Part shown: positions 25,509 through 35,400 of the stretch, one piece after another
Numbering within the stretch: position 1 is the first letter of the stretch
Layout of the letters: each line of letters starts with the position of its first letter
Source of the DNA: Neolewinella persica DSM 23188
GTDB lineage: Bacteria; Bacteroidota; Bacteroidia; Chitinophagales; Saprospiraceae
Direction: 5' to 3'
Assembly: GCF_000373105.1 (NCBI RefSeq)
Contig: NZ_KB890440.1
Location: 30,203-90,113 of the forward strand
DNA length: 59,911 nt
Made by a program: the position numbers and the translations under genes
The notes under the pieces: model-generated
What the model was told of the DNA's origin: nothing
What the model saw: only the letters and a program-made list of their open reading frames with translations
Databases searched by the model: none

Positions 25509-27110
25509 CTAATGGTCCGGTAAAGCCGCCGCCGCCAACAGCCGCTTCCCCATTTCGCTAGCGGGTTGTCGAAAGACGGTAGCTGCCGGCCCCGTTTCAA
25601 CAATTTGCCCCTGATCCATGATGATCACCCGATCGGCACGCTCGGCCACCAGGCCGAGGTCATGGCTGATGAACAGCAAGCCTATTTGTTGTTCCCGGCA
25701 AATATTCTGGAGGAGATCAAGTACGTCTCGCCGCAATGGGGCGTCTAGAGCGGAGACGGCTTCGTCCGCAATCAGTATCGTCGGCCTTCCGGCAAGGGCA
25801 CGGGCAATGGCCACCCTTTGACGCTGCCCACCACTCAGCGCATTTGGTGAGCGATTGGCATATATGGCGGGGGACAATCCGACCTCCTGTAATAACCTTC
25901 CCGCCTCGTCCTGATAAGTCGCTCGTTTGCGCCCCGGCATAGCTACGCGAAGTACTTCAATTATTGACCGAAGGATAGTGTGGGCGGGGTTCAGGGAACT
26001 GAAGGGGTCCTGAAAAACAAGCTGTACACGGCCATTGGCAGGGTAGTGGAATTGGCCCTTAGTGGGAGGTAGCAGGCCGGCCAGGCAGCGGGCCAGGCTT
26101 GACTTGCCACAGCCACTTGGCCCAACGATGGCCAGCCATTCGCCAGCTCCGAGGGTGAAGGAAACGGCCTTTACTGCGGTAACCGGAGATGTTTTTGACC
26201 AGGGCCACGCCTTTGGTGTAGGGTAGGAGAGGGACAGCCCATCAACGGTAAGGCAAAGCTCATTTTGGGGCCCGTCAATAGTCTGGTGGCCGGGCGTTTC
26301 GGTCTGATGGTTAGCACCCTGTTTGTCGATAACTTCAGTTTCGTCCGATTGAAATAACCGGGCCCCTGCCTCCAGAACCGTTTGAGTGTCTCCACGCCGG
26401 ACTACTTTTCCCGCAGCCATTACCATTACTTCCTCGGCACTGCGGCGCATTACGCCCAGGTCATGGGTTATGAAGAGGGTGGCCATTCCCAGTTCTGCAC
26501 GAAGCCGGGCTAGTAAGTCCAGAATTCCGGCTTCGGTGATGGTGTCCAGGGCGGTTGTGGGCTCATCGGCAATGAGGAGCTGAGGTCGGCCAAGCAAGGC
26601 CAGGGCAATCAGCAATCGTTGTCGCTGCCCCCCACTGAGCTGGTGGGGGTAAGCCCGGAGCATTCGCGCCTGATCGTTAGAAAGTTCTACGCGGGTAAGC
26701 CAGTTAAGTAAGCAGGTTTTTCGGTCGGTTCTGGTGGTAAGGTCGGGCCGGAAACGTATTACGGCCTCCATCAATTGGGCACCAATTGTATGGACGGGAT
26801 TCAACGCCGTCAGGGGTTCCTGGAAGATCAGGCTGAGGTGTTTGCTGCGGTAGGTACGCCATTGTTTTTCCGTTAGCTGTAGCAAGTCAACGGCGGGCCC
26901 GTCAGCCGGTTGGTACCACGCTTCTCCACTTTCTAACCGAGCTGAATCGGGTAGTAAACCCACGAGCGCCAGGGCCGTCAGGCTTTTGCCCGACCCTGAA
27001 AGGCCGAGCAGACCCAGGCGGCCTCCGGCCGCCAGCTCGAACGACAGCCGGTCAACGGCCGGTGCTTCCGCACCCGGAAAGGAAATGGTTAGGTTGGTTA
27101 CCTTCAGCAT
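25509..27110 (-). CDS. ABC transporter ATP-binding protein with two nucleotide-binding domains (Dpp/Yej type)
   Basis: 533 residues containing two full ATPase domains. First: Walker A GLSGSGKS, signature LSGGQRQR, Walker B LLIADEPTTALD. Second: Walker A GPSGCGKS, signature LSGGQRQR, Walker B ILIADEAVSALD. This DppD-DppF-like fusion drives import of peptides or related substrates. A linker (about residues 245-285) lacks the oligopeptide C-terminal motif. No permease or binding-protein gene is adjacent, so its membrane partners must be elsewhere. Confidence 0.93.
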   Translation of the reverse strand: MLKVTNLTISFPGAEAPAVDRLSFELAAGGRLGLLGLSGSGKSLTALALVGLLPDSARLESGEAWYQPADGPAVDLLQLTEKQWRTYRSKHLSLIFQEPLTALNPVHTIGAQLMEAVIRFRPDLTTRTDRKTCLLNWLTRVELSNDQARMLRAYPHQLSGGQRQRLLIALALLGRPQLLIADEPTTALDTITEAGILDLLARLRAELGMATLFITHDLGVMRRSAEEVMVMAAGKVVRRGDTQTVLEAGARLFQSDETEVIDKQGANHQTETPGHQTIDGPQNELCLTVDGLSLSYPTPKAWPWSKTSPVTAVKAVSFTLGAGEWLAIVGPSGCGKSSLARCLAGLLPPTKGQFHYPANGRVQLVFQDPFSSLNPAHTILRSIIEVLRVAMPGRKRATYQDEAGRLLQEVGLSPAIYANRSPNALSGGQRQRVAIARALAGRPTILIADEAVSALDAPLRRDVLDLLQNICREQQIGLLFISHDLGLVAERADRVIIMDQGQIVETGPAATVFRQPASEMGKRLLAAAALPDH

Positions 27111-27119
27111 GGAGAGGCA

Positions 27120-27185
27120 AGATAGTACGCAGGTTTCAGGATTCAGGTTTTGGGGGGCAGGAATTAGATTTCAGGATTCAGGGAA
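27120..27185. repeat. TTCAGGA-type heptamer array
   Basis: Degenerate words TTTCAGG, ATTCAGG and TTTTGGG, later TTTCAGG and ATTCAGG again, starting 10 bp before the ABC protein start codon. It is related in pattern to the TTCAGTG array at 42640. Confidence 0.65.
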
Positions 27186-27246
27186 CGTGAGCTCTTGCGA
27201 CTTAATTTCTGGTCAACAGACATTGCCTTGCTCCTTCAAAACAGAC

Positions 27247-27266
27247 TTTGCACCTGCGGCCGCGCC
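27247..27266 (+). repeat. GC-rich dispersed repeat, copy 5
   Basis: Exact TTTGCACCTGCGGCCGCGCC with TTGCT 16 bp upstream. It is not positioned before a plus-strand gene. Confidence 0.9.
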
Positions 27267-27274
27267 AAAAAGTA

Positions 27275-27424
27275 AATGATAGAATAATTGATTAGTAGAA
27301 TCAATGAAAGCTTTAGTAGTTCTGCAAGTGTCTTTCGTAATCTTGCAGTTGCTCTACTGGCGAACAAGCGCAGCGCCGTGAGTTTTGGCAACGGCAGCCA
27401 TTCTCTCCTTCTATCCTTCAAAAG
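27275..27424. repeat. Composite intergenic repeat sharing core with 6317-6427
   Basis: GAATAATTGATT arm, a middle part with AAGCGCAGCGCCGTGAG, then ACGGCAGCC-ATTCTCTCCTTC, which matches CGGCAGCCT-ATTCTCTCCTTC near 6375-6402. It sits between the ABC protein and the HsdR-N gene. No gene is supported here. Confidence 0.6.
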
Positions 27425-27427
27425 TCA

Positions 27428-27907
27428 CTAGCTCCACTCCGGCACCATCCCCAAAAACCGGTAGCTCTCATTCACAAAATCAATCTCCGCCACATAGCTC
27501 TCCCGACCATTAGAAACCATCAAATAAGGAACGCGCAGCGGACCATTGTACGTAGCCGCCTGGCGGAAGACGGAGGTGTTGAGTGGCACCTGCGGTGCCT
27601 TACATTCGATGAGCAGGAATGGGCGCATGTCGGCATCAAACACCAGAATATCTGTACGCCTGGCCTGGGTGTTTACGGTCATGCCGCGCTCGACGGTGAT
27701 CCGGTTGCGGTTATACCGCATATCTCCGATCAGGAAATGGAGTAATAGCTGACGCACAAATTCTTCCGGTTGCAGTACCAGCCACTTCTTTCTGATGGCA
27801 CAGAAGACCATACGTTTGTTGCCTTCCTGCTTCACGTTGAGTTGTGGACTGAAGCGGGGCAAGCGCAGGTCAATCGGGTCAGGTGGGGTATTCCGTTCGG
27901 TAGGCAT
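27428..27907 (-). CDS. Orphan HsdR N-terminal-domain nuclease-like protein
   Basis: 159 residues from ATG 27907 (a TTG two codons upstream is also in frame). It matches the type I restriction R-subunit N-terminal fold found alone in many Bacteroidota. The PD-(D/E)xK-like core is visible: TDILVFDADMRPFLLIECKAP, that is Asp then Glu-Cys-Lys. The helicase and translocase parts of HsdR are absent, and no hsdM or hsdS is nearby. Its 5' end overlaps the end of the AcpH gene by 29 bp, so the two are probably co-transcribed. Its function is not established; a small DNA nuclease is plausible. Confidence 0.82.
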   Translation of the reverse strand: MPTERNTPPDPIDLRLPRFSPQLNVKQEGNKRMVFCAIRKKWLVLQPEEFVRQLLLHFLIGDMRYNRNRITVERGMTVNTQARRTDILVFDADMRPFLLIECKAPQVPLNTSVFRQAATYNGPLRVPYLMVSNGRESYVAEIDFVNESYRFLGMVPEWS

Positions 27908-28469
27908 CGGCAAGTTGTTGTAAGCGGGGAAACAAGACCAGGAAGGTCTGGTTGAACGTGTCGTAATGATCGGTTAATAATTGCTCTACATCATTGAGCA
28001 ATTCTGGCTGACTCAGCCTTGGTCGTAGTCGTCCAAAAACGTGGGACATGCCTTTTTGAGTCGTGTAAAGGCTCAACCAATCGTGGTTCAGCATGCCTTC
28101 AATATAGTTCTGGACGCGAAGCGACATATGCTCCCGGCGGGCGTGCAACGCCCAGTAAGTACCCACCCGAAAGGCATCGAATTCCAGCGGTCCGAAGCGT
28201 TCCCAGTTTTGGCACAGGAAGTAGTCGAAGCAAATATCCGTGATGACGCCGGCATACCGCCCGTGTTGTTTTGCAACAAGTTGATTGAGTAGCCTGACGT
28301 CCGGGTCCTGATCCGTGAGGTGGTCGATGGCCCGATGCATGAGGATTCCCCGTTGAACGCCCTCCGGTAGTTTGGCAACGGCTTTCCCTTTGACGAAGTC
28401 GCCAAGGAAATTACCGGCCTGTAGGTCGGTGTCGAAATGGGAGAGCGTCAGGTGGGCGAGGAAATTCAA
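27879..28469 (-). CDS. acpH: Acyl carrier protein phosphodiesterase (AcpH family)
   Basis: 196 residues. The family's invariant opening MNFLAHLTLSH sets the start at the TTG codon at 28469. Further marks: GNFLGDFVKG, GILMHRAIDHLTD, and ITDICFDYFLCQNW with His and Asp residues typical of the HD-like metal site. It hydrolyses the phosphodiester linking 4'-phosphopantetheine to acyl carrier protein. It overlaps the HsdR-N gene downstream and follows polyphosphate kinase by 17 bp, suggesting one transcript from ppk. Confidence 0.9.
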   Translation of the reverse strand: MNFLAHLTLSHFDTDLQAGNFLGDFVKGKAVAKLPEGVQRGILMHRAIDHLTDQDPDVRLLNQLVAKQHGRYAGVITDICFDYFLCQNWERFGPLEFDAFRVGTYWALHARREHMSLRVQNYIEGMLNHDWLSLYTTQKGMSHVFGRLRPRLSQPELLNDVEQLLTDHYDTFNQTFLVLFPRLQQLADAYRTEYPT

Positions 28470-28486
28470 TGCATGGTGTATTTAAG

Positions 28487-30547
28487 TTATAACGCCTCTT
28501 CCCGCCGCTCAAAATATCGATAAATATCCTCCTGTGCCCGGAACTCCCCAGGTTCCCGAAACTCATTGAGCTGAGTAGAAGAGATGATACGGGCCTTTTG
28601 GTTGTCCCGCCACTGCATATCCATGATGCGGCGCAGCTCAAGGCGCAGGAGCGGGTCCTCGATTGGGGTGATTACTTCTACCCGACGGTGCAGGTTACGC
28701 TCCATCAGGTCGGCAGAGCCGATGAATATCTTCTCCACGTCGCCACCTCCAAAGATGTAAATGCGGGCATGTTCCAGGAACCGGTCAATGATGGAGATGA
28801 TTTCAATGTTCTCTTCCGGCTTGGGCAGGAGCCGGCAAATGCCCCGGACGATCATCCGGACTTCAACGCCGGCGGCGGCTGCTTCCCTAATCTTCAGGAT
28901 CATGTTCTCCTCCTCCAGGCTGTTCATTTTCAGGAAGAGGTAGGCCGTCTGCCCTGCTTTGGCTCTGGCGATCTCTTCGTCGATCAACTCCATAAACCGG
29001 GAGTACATCGTGAAGGGAGCAACGAGTAACTTTTTGCAATTTGGCAGGATCAATTTACCCCGCAGCAACTGGAATACCTGGGCTACGTCTTTACCGATGC
29101 GCGGCCGGGTGGTCAACAGCGCATGATCCGTATAGAGTTTGGCCGTTTTTTCGTTGAAATTACCGGTTCCGATATAGGAGAAATGAACGGTTTCTCCATT
29201 CGCTTTCTCCTGCAGGATATGGAGCAACTTAGTATGCACCTTTACCGCCGGAAAACTATAGCGTACGTAGGCTCCGGCTTCTTCCAGTTCTTTGCCCCAA
29301 TACAGGTTACTGGCCTCGTCGAAGCGGGCTTTGGCTTCAACGAAAGCTTCTACTTCCTTTCCCTTGGTCAGGGCATACAGTAGTTCCTGGACAACGGCAG
29401 ACTTTCCAGCTACCCGATAAAGGGTGATCCGTATTTTCTTTACATCCGGGTGGTCAGCGGCTTCTCTGATCAGCTTGGGGACGTAGTCGTACTGCTGGTA
29501 AGGGAAACTCAACAGGAGGTCGCTGGCATCCATCGTTTCCATGATGCTGTCTTCGTGCTCCAGCCGCGGGTGCGGCAGCGGGGGCATTTCAGGGTAGGCG
29601 AGGTCTTCCCGTCCAGCTGGCACGGGGAAGCCGAAGAAGTCCATGAAATTATGGTACCGACCTCCGGGTATCATGTCGTATTTACTGAGGCTAAGGGCAT
29701 TTTTTAGCCGTTTCAGGATCCAGTCCGGCATCATTCGGTCATAGAGAAAACGGGTTGGCAGCCCGTCTTCACGAGCACCGAGCCTTGCTTCTATTTTACG
29801 ATGTAGTTCACCGTCAAATTCGTTTTCGATGTACAGCTCTGCATCGCGGCTCAACTTGAAGCAATAACCGAATTCAACCTTGCGGTCGATCCACCGACCG
29901 AGGTTGGCCCTGATGATGCTGTCGAGAAAGATGACGTAATAGCCGTCCGGATCGTCAGCCGGGGAGGGCAGAACAATAAACCTGGGCAGTTTTTTGGCAG
30001 GGATAGGGACAAGGGCGACCTCCTTTGCTTCCCGTGCGATTTTTTCGTCCAGGTTAACGGCCAGGCAGAGCTGACCGCTTTTTAAGAAAGGGAGATCCGT
30101 AGTGTCCTCAGCATTCTCTGGCAGCCAGTGCAGGCGCAAGTGATGTTTGACGTCTTTGTCGAAATAGTCGGCGGCAAAAGCAGCTTGCTCTTTCGTCATT
30201 TCATCACTGTGGATAAGGTGGATGTTCTCCTCCTTCAGTTGGGGCAGAATTTCTTCGCGGAAAATGGTACCGAAAATTCCCTGTTGATCCCGGACCATGG
30301 CTCTGATGGCCCTGAGTTCTTTTTTCGGTTTAAAGTCAAATAGTTTTTTGCGATCGGCCTTGTCTAATTTTTTAAACTGGCGCAGGCTTGCTACCCGGAC
30401 CCGGTAAAACTCGTCGAGATTAGAACTGTAGATCGCCAGAAATTTTATTCTTTCGTAGAGTGGTACCCGTGGATCACCGGCTTCCTGCAGCACGCGCCGG
30501 TTGAAGTGAAGCCAGGAGGTGTCCCGTTTTATAAGATCGTATTTCAA
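28487..30547 (-). CDS. ppk1: Polyphosphate kinase 1
   Basis: 686 residues, usual length for Ppk1. It reversibly polymerises the gamma phosphate of ATP into polyphosphate. N domain: SWLHFNRRVLQEA and YSSNLDEFYRVRVASL. The autophosphorylated His lies in VHTKLLHI, and the second catalytic His in SADLMERNLHRRVEVITPI; FSYIGTGNFNEKTA is also present. The start is a TTG at 30547, since no in-frame ATG gives the conserved N-terminus. A copy of the GC-rich repeat lies about 110 bp upstream in the divergent promoter region. Confidence 0.97.
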   Translation of the reverse strand: MKYDLIKRDTSWLHFNRRVLQEAGDPRVPLYERIKFLAIYSSNLDEFYRVRVASLRQFKKLDKADRKKLFDFKPKKELRAIRAMVRDQQGIFGTIFREEILPQLKEENIHLIHSDEMTKEQAAFAADYFDKDVKHHLRLHWLPENAEDTTDLPFLKSGQLCLAVNLDEKIAREAKEVALVPIPAKKLPRFIVLPSPADDPDGYYVIFLDSIIRANLGRWIDRKVEFGYCFKLSRDAELYIENEFDGELHRKIEARLGAREDGLPTRFLYDRMMPDWILKRLKNALSLSKYDMIPGGRYHNFMDFFGFPVPAGREDLAYPEMPPLPHPRLEHEDSIMETMDASDLLLSFPYQQYDYVPKLIREAADHPDVKKIRITLYRVAGKSAVVQELLYALTKGKEVEAFVEAKARFDEASNLYWGKELEEAGAYVRYSFPAVKVHTKLLHILQEKANGETVHFSYIGTGNFNEKTAKLYTDHALLTTRPRIGKDVAQVFQLLRGKLILPNCKKLLVAPFTMYSRFMELIDEEIARAKAGQTAYLFLKMNSLEEENMILKIREAAAAGVEVRMIVRGICRLLPKPEENIEIISIIDRFLEHARIYIFGGGDVEKIFIGSADLMERNLHRRVEVITPIEDPLLRLELRRIMDMQWRDNQKARIISSTQLNEFREPGEFRAQEDIYRYFERREEAL

Positions 30548-30657
30548 GGGGAGAAGTGGTTTGCGCTAAAAGTACGAAGGAGCGGGGAAGGTTCGGTAAC
30601 GGGAGGAAAGTTTAGGTAAAGTTTAGGTGGATTCGCTTTGCAGGTCCTTTTGGGGTG

Positions 30658-30677
30658 GGCGGGGGCGCAGGTGCAAA
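30658..30677 (-). repeat. GC-rich dispersed repeat, copy 6
   Basis: GGGCGGGGGCGCAGGTGCAA with AGCAA 13 bp further in, in the orientation seen upstream of minus-strand genes (ppk1). Confidence 0.8.
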
Positions 30678-30880
30678 AAACGGGTTTAAGCAAACTGGAG
30701 CGCTGGTTACCCGGTTTTGTCGATCTGAAAATATTGGATCGTTCTTAAGACTGAAATTCGTCCGGCGACCGCATCCCAATCATAAGGCTGTTTCCTTCAT
30801 TTAACATCAATTAGCCGGATAGCTCAATTCTTGACTCTAAGCTTTAACTTGAAAAATTAACAAGGCCGGGTAAGCCCCTC

Positions 30881-30901
30881 TTTGCACCTGCGGCCGCGCC
30901 C
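30881..30901 (+). repeat. GC-rich dispersed repeat, copy 7
   Basis: Begins TTTGCACCTGCGGCCGCGCC and continues with C. It lies 77 bp upstream of the DinB-like ATG and forms an inverted pair with copy 6. Confidence 0.9.
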
Positions 30902-30928
30902 AAAGTAATAAATGAACCCGTACCTTTC

Positions 30929-30969
30929 CCGACAACCCGACAACCCGACAACCCGATAACCCCGATAAC
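30929..30969. repeat. CCCGACAA octamer array
   Basis: Three exact CCCGACAA units followed by CCCGATAA and a variant, ending about 10 bp before the DinB-like start codon. Confidence 0.85.
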
Positions 30970-30978
30970 TTGAATCCA

Positions 30979-31422
30979 ATGATCCCCATCCTCCGCCAAC
31001 TCCTCCAGCGGGACCTTACCCGCCTCCACGATGAAATTTCGGCCTATACCTCCGAGGCTAACCTGTGGATAACCGGTGGCGAAATCACCAACTCCGGCGG
31101 CAACTTATGCCTGCACCTGGTCGGTAACCTCAATACCTTCATCTGCGGAGAACTCGGTCATTCGGGGTACATCCGGGACCGCCCGGCAGAGTTCAATACT
31201 AAAAATATCCCCCGGGAAACCCTGCTCCGGCAAGTGTTGGAAACCCGGGAGCTGGTCGACCAGACTTTAGCCAACCTTCCCACGGATTCTTTGGATGAGG
31301 TCTACTCCGTTCAACTCCGTCCGGAGAAAATGACCACCGGCTATTTTCTTACTCACTTAGCCATGCATCTTTCTTACCACCTGGGGCAGGTGAATTACCA
31401 TCGCCGGATGTTGGATGAATAG
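30979..31422 (+). CDS. DinB-fold (DUF1572-like) protein
   Basis: 148 residues from ATG 30979 (a TTG three codons upstream is possible). A four-helix DinB-like bundle with spaced histidines that could bind a metal: CLHLVGNLNTFI (His near residue 46), LTHLAMHLSYHLGQVNYHR near the C-terminus. Relatives are thiol-dependent transferases or uncharacterised damage-inducible proteins. It stands alone, head-on to the caspase operon, whose 3' end lies 15 bp away. Confidence 0.8.
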   Translation: MIPILRQLLQRDLTRLHDEISAYTSEANLWITGGEITNSGGNLCLHLVGNLNTFICGELGHSGYIRDRPAEFNTKNIPRETLLRQVLETRELVDQTLANLPTDSLDEVYSVQLRPEKMTTGYFLTHLAMHLSYHLGQVNYHRRMLDE

Positions 31423-31437
31423 CCAGGTAATCGGCGA

Positions 31438-32349
31438 TCAACCCGCCGATAAGTCGACCTCTTCTTTATTGAAGAAAAGTCTTGGGATGGCATCAATATC
31501 ATAGCCTTCCATCATTAAGGATGCCAGTGCATAGTCAAATGCCCTGGGAATGTCGTCGGGTGCCTCGGCGAGGCCGAGGTAAAACCCACCGGCGAAGGTG
31601 ATGGCCATATTGTCGGGTATTTCTTTCGCCATCCCAATGGCATGGATGCCGTTTCCGGAAATAGCACGGGCCTGATCAACACTGTCACAAGCGTTGAGCA
31701 GGACTACTTTGATTTCAAATTCTCTTTTCAGCAGGCGAAACATATTGGCCAGTGCTGGTCCGGAAACGACTTTCGGATTCCGGTCGCGGTCCTGTAAAAC
31801 GATGCCGGCCGGGCTAAAACCTTTCGTGCCTTTGTCGCCATGGCCGGCAAAATGAATATACGTAGGTTTCTCCTCCAGCAACGTTTTAATCAGGGTGTCG
31901 GGCCTTTGCTCGAACATGATGTTTAAGTTGAAGTCCGGCGCATTGTCTCCAAGTTGAGTGCGTATTTTGACGTATTCTTTTTCCAGGTTCAACCGGCCAA
32001 CTTCCCTAGGGTCAGAGGCTAAGAATAAAATGCGCAGCGCATCCGCTTTCTGATCTTCCTTAGGAATTGGCGGCGGGATTGTTGCACCAACATTACCGGT
32101 ATCCTCAATGTCGTGCATGCGGGCTATTTCGAGTATAGACTGCGATATCTGTGCTTTTTGACGCATCGCGGTATCCATCGAGATCAACATCTTATTTTGC
32201 TGGTCCATACTACTGTTCAGCTGAGCAGAGATCATGATGACGGAATTCTGGAACCGCCGATCGGTTCCAAATTTCGGGTGTTGCTTTAACACTTCTAATG
32301 CTTCGTCAAGACGTGCTTCGGAAACTAGGGTTATTAAGTTGTTGGGCAT
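31438..32349 (-). CDS. CHAT-domain caspase-like protease with N-terminal effector-associated domain
   Basis: 303 residues. Residues about 3-75 look like a small helical effector-associated domain (EAD11-like: LITLVSEARLDEALEVLKQH, then NSVIMISAQLNSSMDQQNK), a module thought to recruit partners in bacterial conflict systems. After a Pro-rich linker (about 90-100) a CHAT protease domain runs to the C-terminus, with the catalytic dyad His170 (YIHFAGHGD) and Cys221 (VVLLNACDS). It is 53 bp downstream of the caspase/hydrolase gene on the same strand, so the two very probably form an operon. The target of cleavage is unknown; activation or cutting of its neighbour is one possibility. Confidence 0.85.
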   Translation of the reverse strand: MPNNLITLVSEARLDEALEVLKQHPKFGTDRRFQNSVIMISAQLNSSMDQQNKMLISMDTAMRQKAQISQSILEIARMHDIEDTGNVGATIPPPIPKEDQKADALRILFLASDPREVGRLNLEKEYVKIRTQLGDNAPDFNLNIMFEQRPDTLIKTLLEEKPTYIHFAGHGDKGTKGFSPAGIVLQDRDRNPKVVSGPALANMFRLLKREFEIKVVLLNACDSVDQARAISGNGIHAIGMAKEIPDNMAITFAGGFYLGLAEAPDDIPRAFDYALASLMMEGYDIDAIPRLFFNKEEVDLSAG

Positions 32350-32402
32350 ATGTTATTTGGTTAGTTTAATTGTTTGCCGTTATGGTAAGTGGCGGGAATT
32401 GA

Positions 32403-35400
32403 TCAGATGGTACTTTCGTTACCGTCCCCAAACAACCCACCCAAATAACCTTCGAACAAAGTAATCGACGCCTCATTCATAAAGTAACTCATATGGTCGC
32501 TGCCGATGGCTTCCTTGAGCCCAGTAATGCCAGGAATATCCTGTTGGCTCTTTACCGATACCGCCACGTCCGTAGGCGACTGAAAGAAAAGCGCGTCGGC
32601 GCCGTCTTTCCAATCCAGTCGGGCCATGATCTTTTCGAAGAAAGTCAAGTCCTTATCGGTCACGTCCGGAATCAGCCGGATGTCTCCGTTGATGAGGGAG
32701 TAGGGGACGTTGCCCCGTCTGCCTTCCGCCTTCAGGGTGGTCAGGAATTCAGAACCGATCTTCATTTCCTTCAGGGTGGCCAGTGCAGTATTCACGAACC
32801 ATCTCAGACCAAGGAGTGGTGCCAAATACGGATTGTAGGCCGCGCCCCTTGCGAGCGCAGTAGACAGCAGTGGCGTCACCCACTGCGCGGCGTTGCCATA
32901 GGGGCTGCCGCCGTTTGGCGTACCAAATTGTAACAGGTGGCTGACCACCTGCTTCCCCTCCAGCATCTCGATGAAGCACCGGCACACCAGCCCACCCATG
33001 CTGTGGCTGTACACGTGCAGCGTTTTTCCGTGGTCGGCCCCCAGGCCGATGGCCCGGAGTTGACTTTGCAGGTCTTCCGCAGTTTTTCGCAACTCCGTTT
33101 TCAGGTTTTCATAATCGTAGGTCAGTACCAGGTCATACTGGTCGGCGACGAAGGAGCCATCCGGCATCTTCGCCCGCTTCAGGATCAGGGGAGAGGTGGT
33201 CGTATCTCCAATGATGCCGTGTACGAACAGCGCGATAGGTTTGGAGGCGTTGCCTACTGCTTCCTTAATGATGTTGGGATTGTCAGATACGTACCTGACT
33301 TTCAGGTCTTCCGTAATCTCGGCCTGGCGGAGCTTGTTAACGTCTCCGTCTAGCCAGGGGATGTAGTCGCTGACCACCTTGCGGAAGAACAGTTTGACCG
33401 ATCCTCCCAGGCTGCGGGTATACGCTTCCGGCACCGGTTTTGGCAGCTGCTGGATGATCATTTCGCCACTATCCTTGTCTGGGAACCCGATGGGGTAGTA
33501 CCTGCCTGCTTCCTCATCGTAGGCAAAGACCAGGCAGCCGTCTTCGACGGCATTACCGGCCTTTAACTTCAGGGGAGTGGCTTCGGTTACAGCCGCTTCG
33601 TTGCTTATGCCGAAAAGCTGAACCATGTCGAGTGGTGTTTCGGCCGCAGCCATGCTGCGGCTGTTCACCAGGCTCATGGGCTCAAGAAGGAAACCCTCGG
33701 TTGGGCAGGGTGGGGCAGTGCCGGCCGTTAGTGCCCGGGTGGTACTCAGGGAGGCATCAAGCGTCATTTCTCCCATCACCAATCCTGCTGGTTTCCCACT
33801 CACGGTGACCGGCGAACCAGCAGTCTCCGCACCGTGCATTTTTAAACCGGCATTGGCGAAAAGGGGCCGGTAAATCGTGATGGGGATATCCTTCACGCCC
33901 CAGCGATCCCGACGTTCTTTGTTTTTGAAACGAGGCACGCCCATGCCTCTCATACTTTTACCATCTGGTAGTTTTTCCTGGAGTTCCAGGCCATCCTGAT
34001 CGTGTTGGGTAAGCTCGATCTCCGTTTCGGATACGACGACCTTCAGGTAGTTGGTGATTTCTGTTAGCCCCCAGCTCTGGAGTTTCTCCGGCAGGCTCAG
34101 GGAGACGAAGTTATAGTAGACCTGATTCCCTTCCTCGTCCTCCGTACTCATCCGGGTGGACAGGGCTTCGTCTTGTGCGGTTAGCTTGGTTACGGGCATG
34201 GCCTCTCCTGAAACCCCGAAGGATTCATCGAGATAGAGCATGCCAACGTAAAGCGGTGCCACATAGTCGGCTTTGACCTTTACGCTCAGGCGCAGCAAAG
34301 GATTCTGAAGGTCGCCGTCTTCGTCCGCATTATAAGAGAAAACGGCAGTGCCATCGGTCGCTTTTGTTTCCGCGGGCAGTGCGTCGCCATAGGTATCGAA
34401 ATACGCCTGCTCCAGTGTGATGTCTACCACCTTGTTCAGGTCAAGGATGCGCTCTTCGGGCGCCATCTTCAGGGTACTCTCGTAGTTAGCTACCTTGGAG
34501 AGCTTCTCTACGAAGCTCACCGCCCAGCCTTCCACCGCCTTGGGGACGGATTCAAATAAAGGGCGTTCCTCTTCCGGAAGCACCATGCTCACGCCGTAGC
34601 CTTCAAGAAAGGTAATGTGGTAGGTAGCGGTATTGGCCTCCTCCGTTAGCAGGAGGGTATCTTTTTGTCGTTTGATCTCGCCAGCCAACGCTGCTCTCAT
34701 CACCTTGGAGAGTTTCCCCTGGTCGAGATATACGGGCATTGGCGCAGACTTCCCTTTCAGATGTACGATCGGGTAGGGGGCATTAGCGGGGCTCATCCAG
34801 GCCTCCCCGTCGATAAAGGCTTTGCCGGCATCGACGCGGGTAACGGTGATCTCTCTTTCTGTTGTTCCGTCCAGCGCTATTCCCTTGTCGCCGGCGGCAA
34901 TGCCGGCCAAAGCGCCCCGGTTTACGTAGTACCGCAGTTTATCGTCGAAATGCACGACAAAGGCCCGGTTGCGTTTGAGCTTTCCGTTGAGGAATTGTTG
35001 GTTGAGGTCCGCGTTGCCTGTGGTCCCGGCAAATACGTCCTGTTTACGATACTGGTTTTTTACCCGTACCCGCACCCGGTCGATCAGTTCGGCGTAGCTG
35101 CACCCCGCCAGGTCCATACTGTTCATGGTCTCGATGAGGAACCAGGAGAAAAGGCCCCGGTTTACGCCGTGCATGGGCATCTCCATGGCGAGTTGTTCGG
35201 CGCGGCAGGCGGAGAGGGTGATGTGGTCGCAAACGGGTGGGTGGCGGTAGTCCCCTTCTTTGCGGTAAGTCTCCGAGCCGAGGAAGTCTTCGAAGGAAAC
35301 CGGGACATTATTGGGGGCGGCGGTACGAGGGATGGCTTTGGCCATACGGGTGATGGTGCCGGAGTGGCAGCTGTCGACAATGGCCAGTACCTGGCCTGCA

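Larger units (their letters stand above)
30548..30978. other. Divergent promoter region with paired repeats
   Basis: About 430 bp between ppk1 and the DinB-like gene. It holds two inverted GC-rich repeats (30658 and 30881) and a CCCGACAA octamer array (30929-30969). No gene is supported. Confidence 0.6.

Noticed and set aside
25509..27110. Fusion of two ABC ATPase domains as an assembly artefact
   Set aside because: DppD-DppF type double ATPases are a normal family, and both domains are complete and in one frame.
28487..31422. ppk1/acpH/DinB as part of the caspase defence module
   Set aside because: ppk1 and acpH are housekeeping genes with their own promoter region; the DinB-like gene faces the caspase operon on the other strand. 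No shared transcription is supported.
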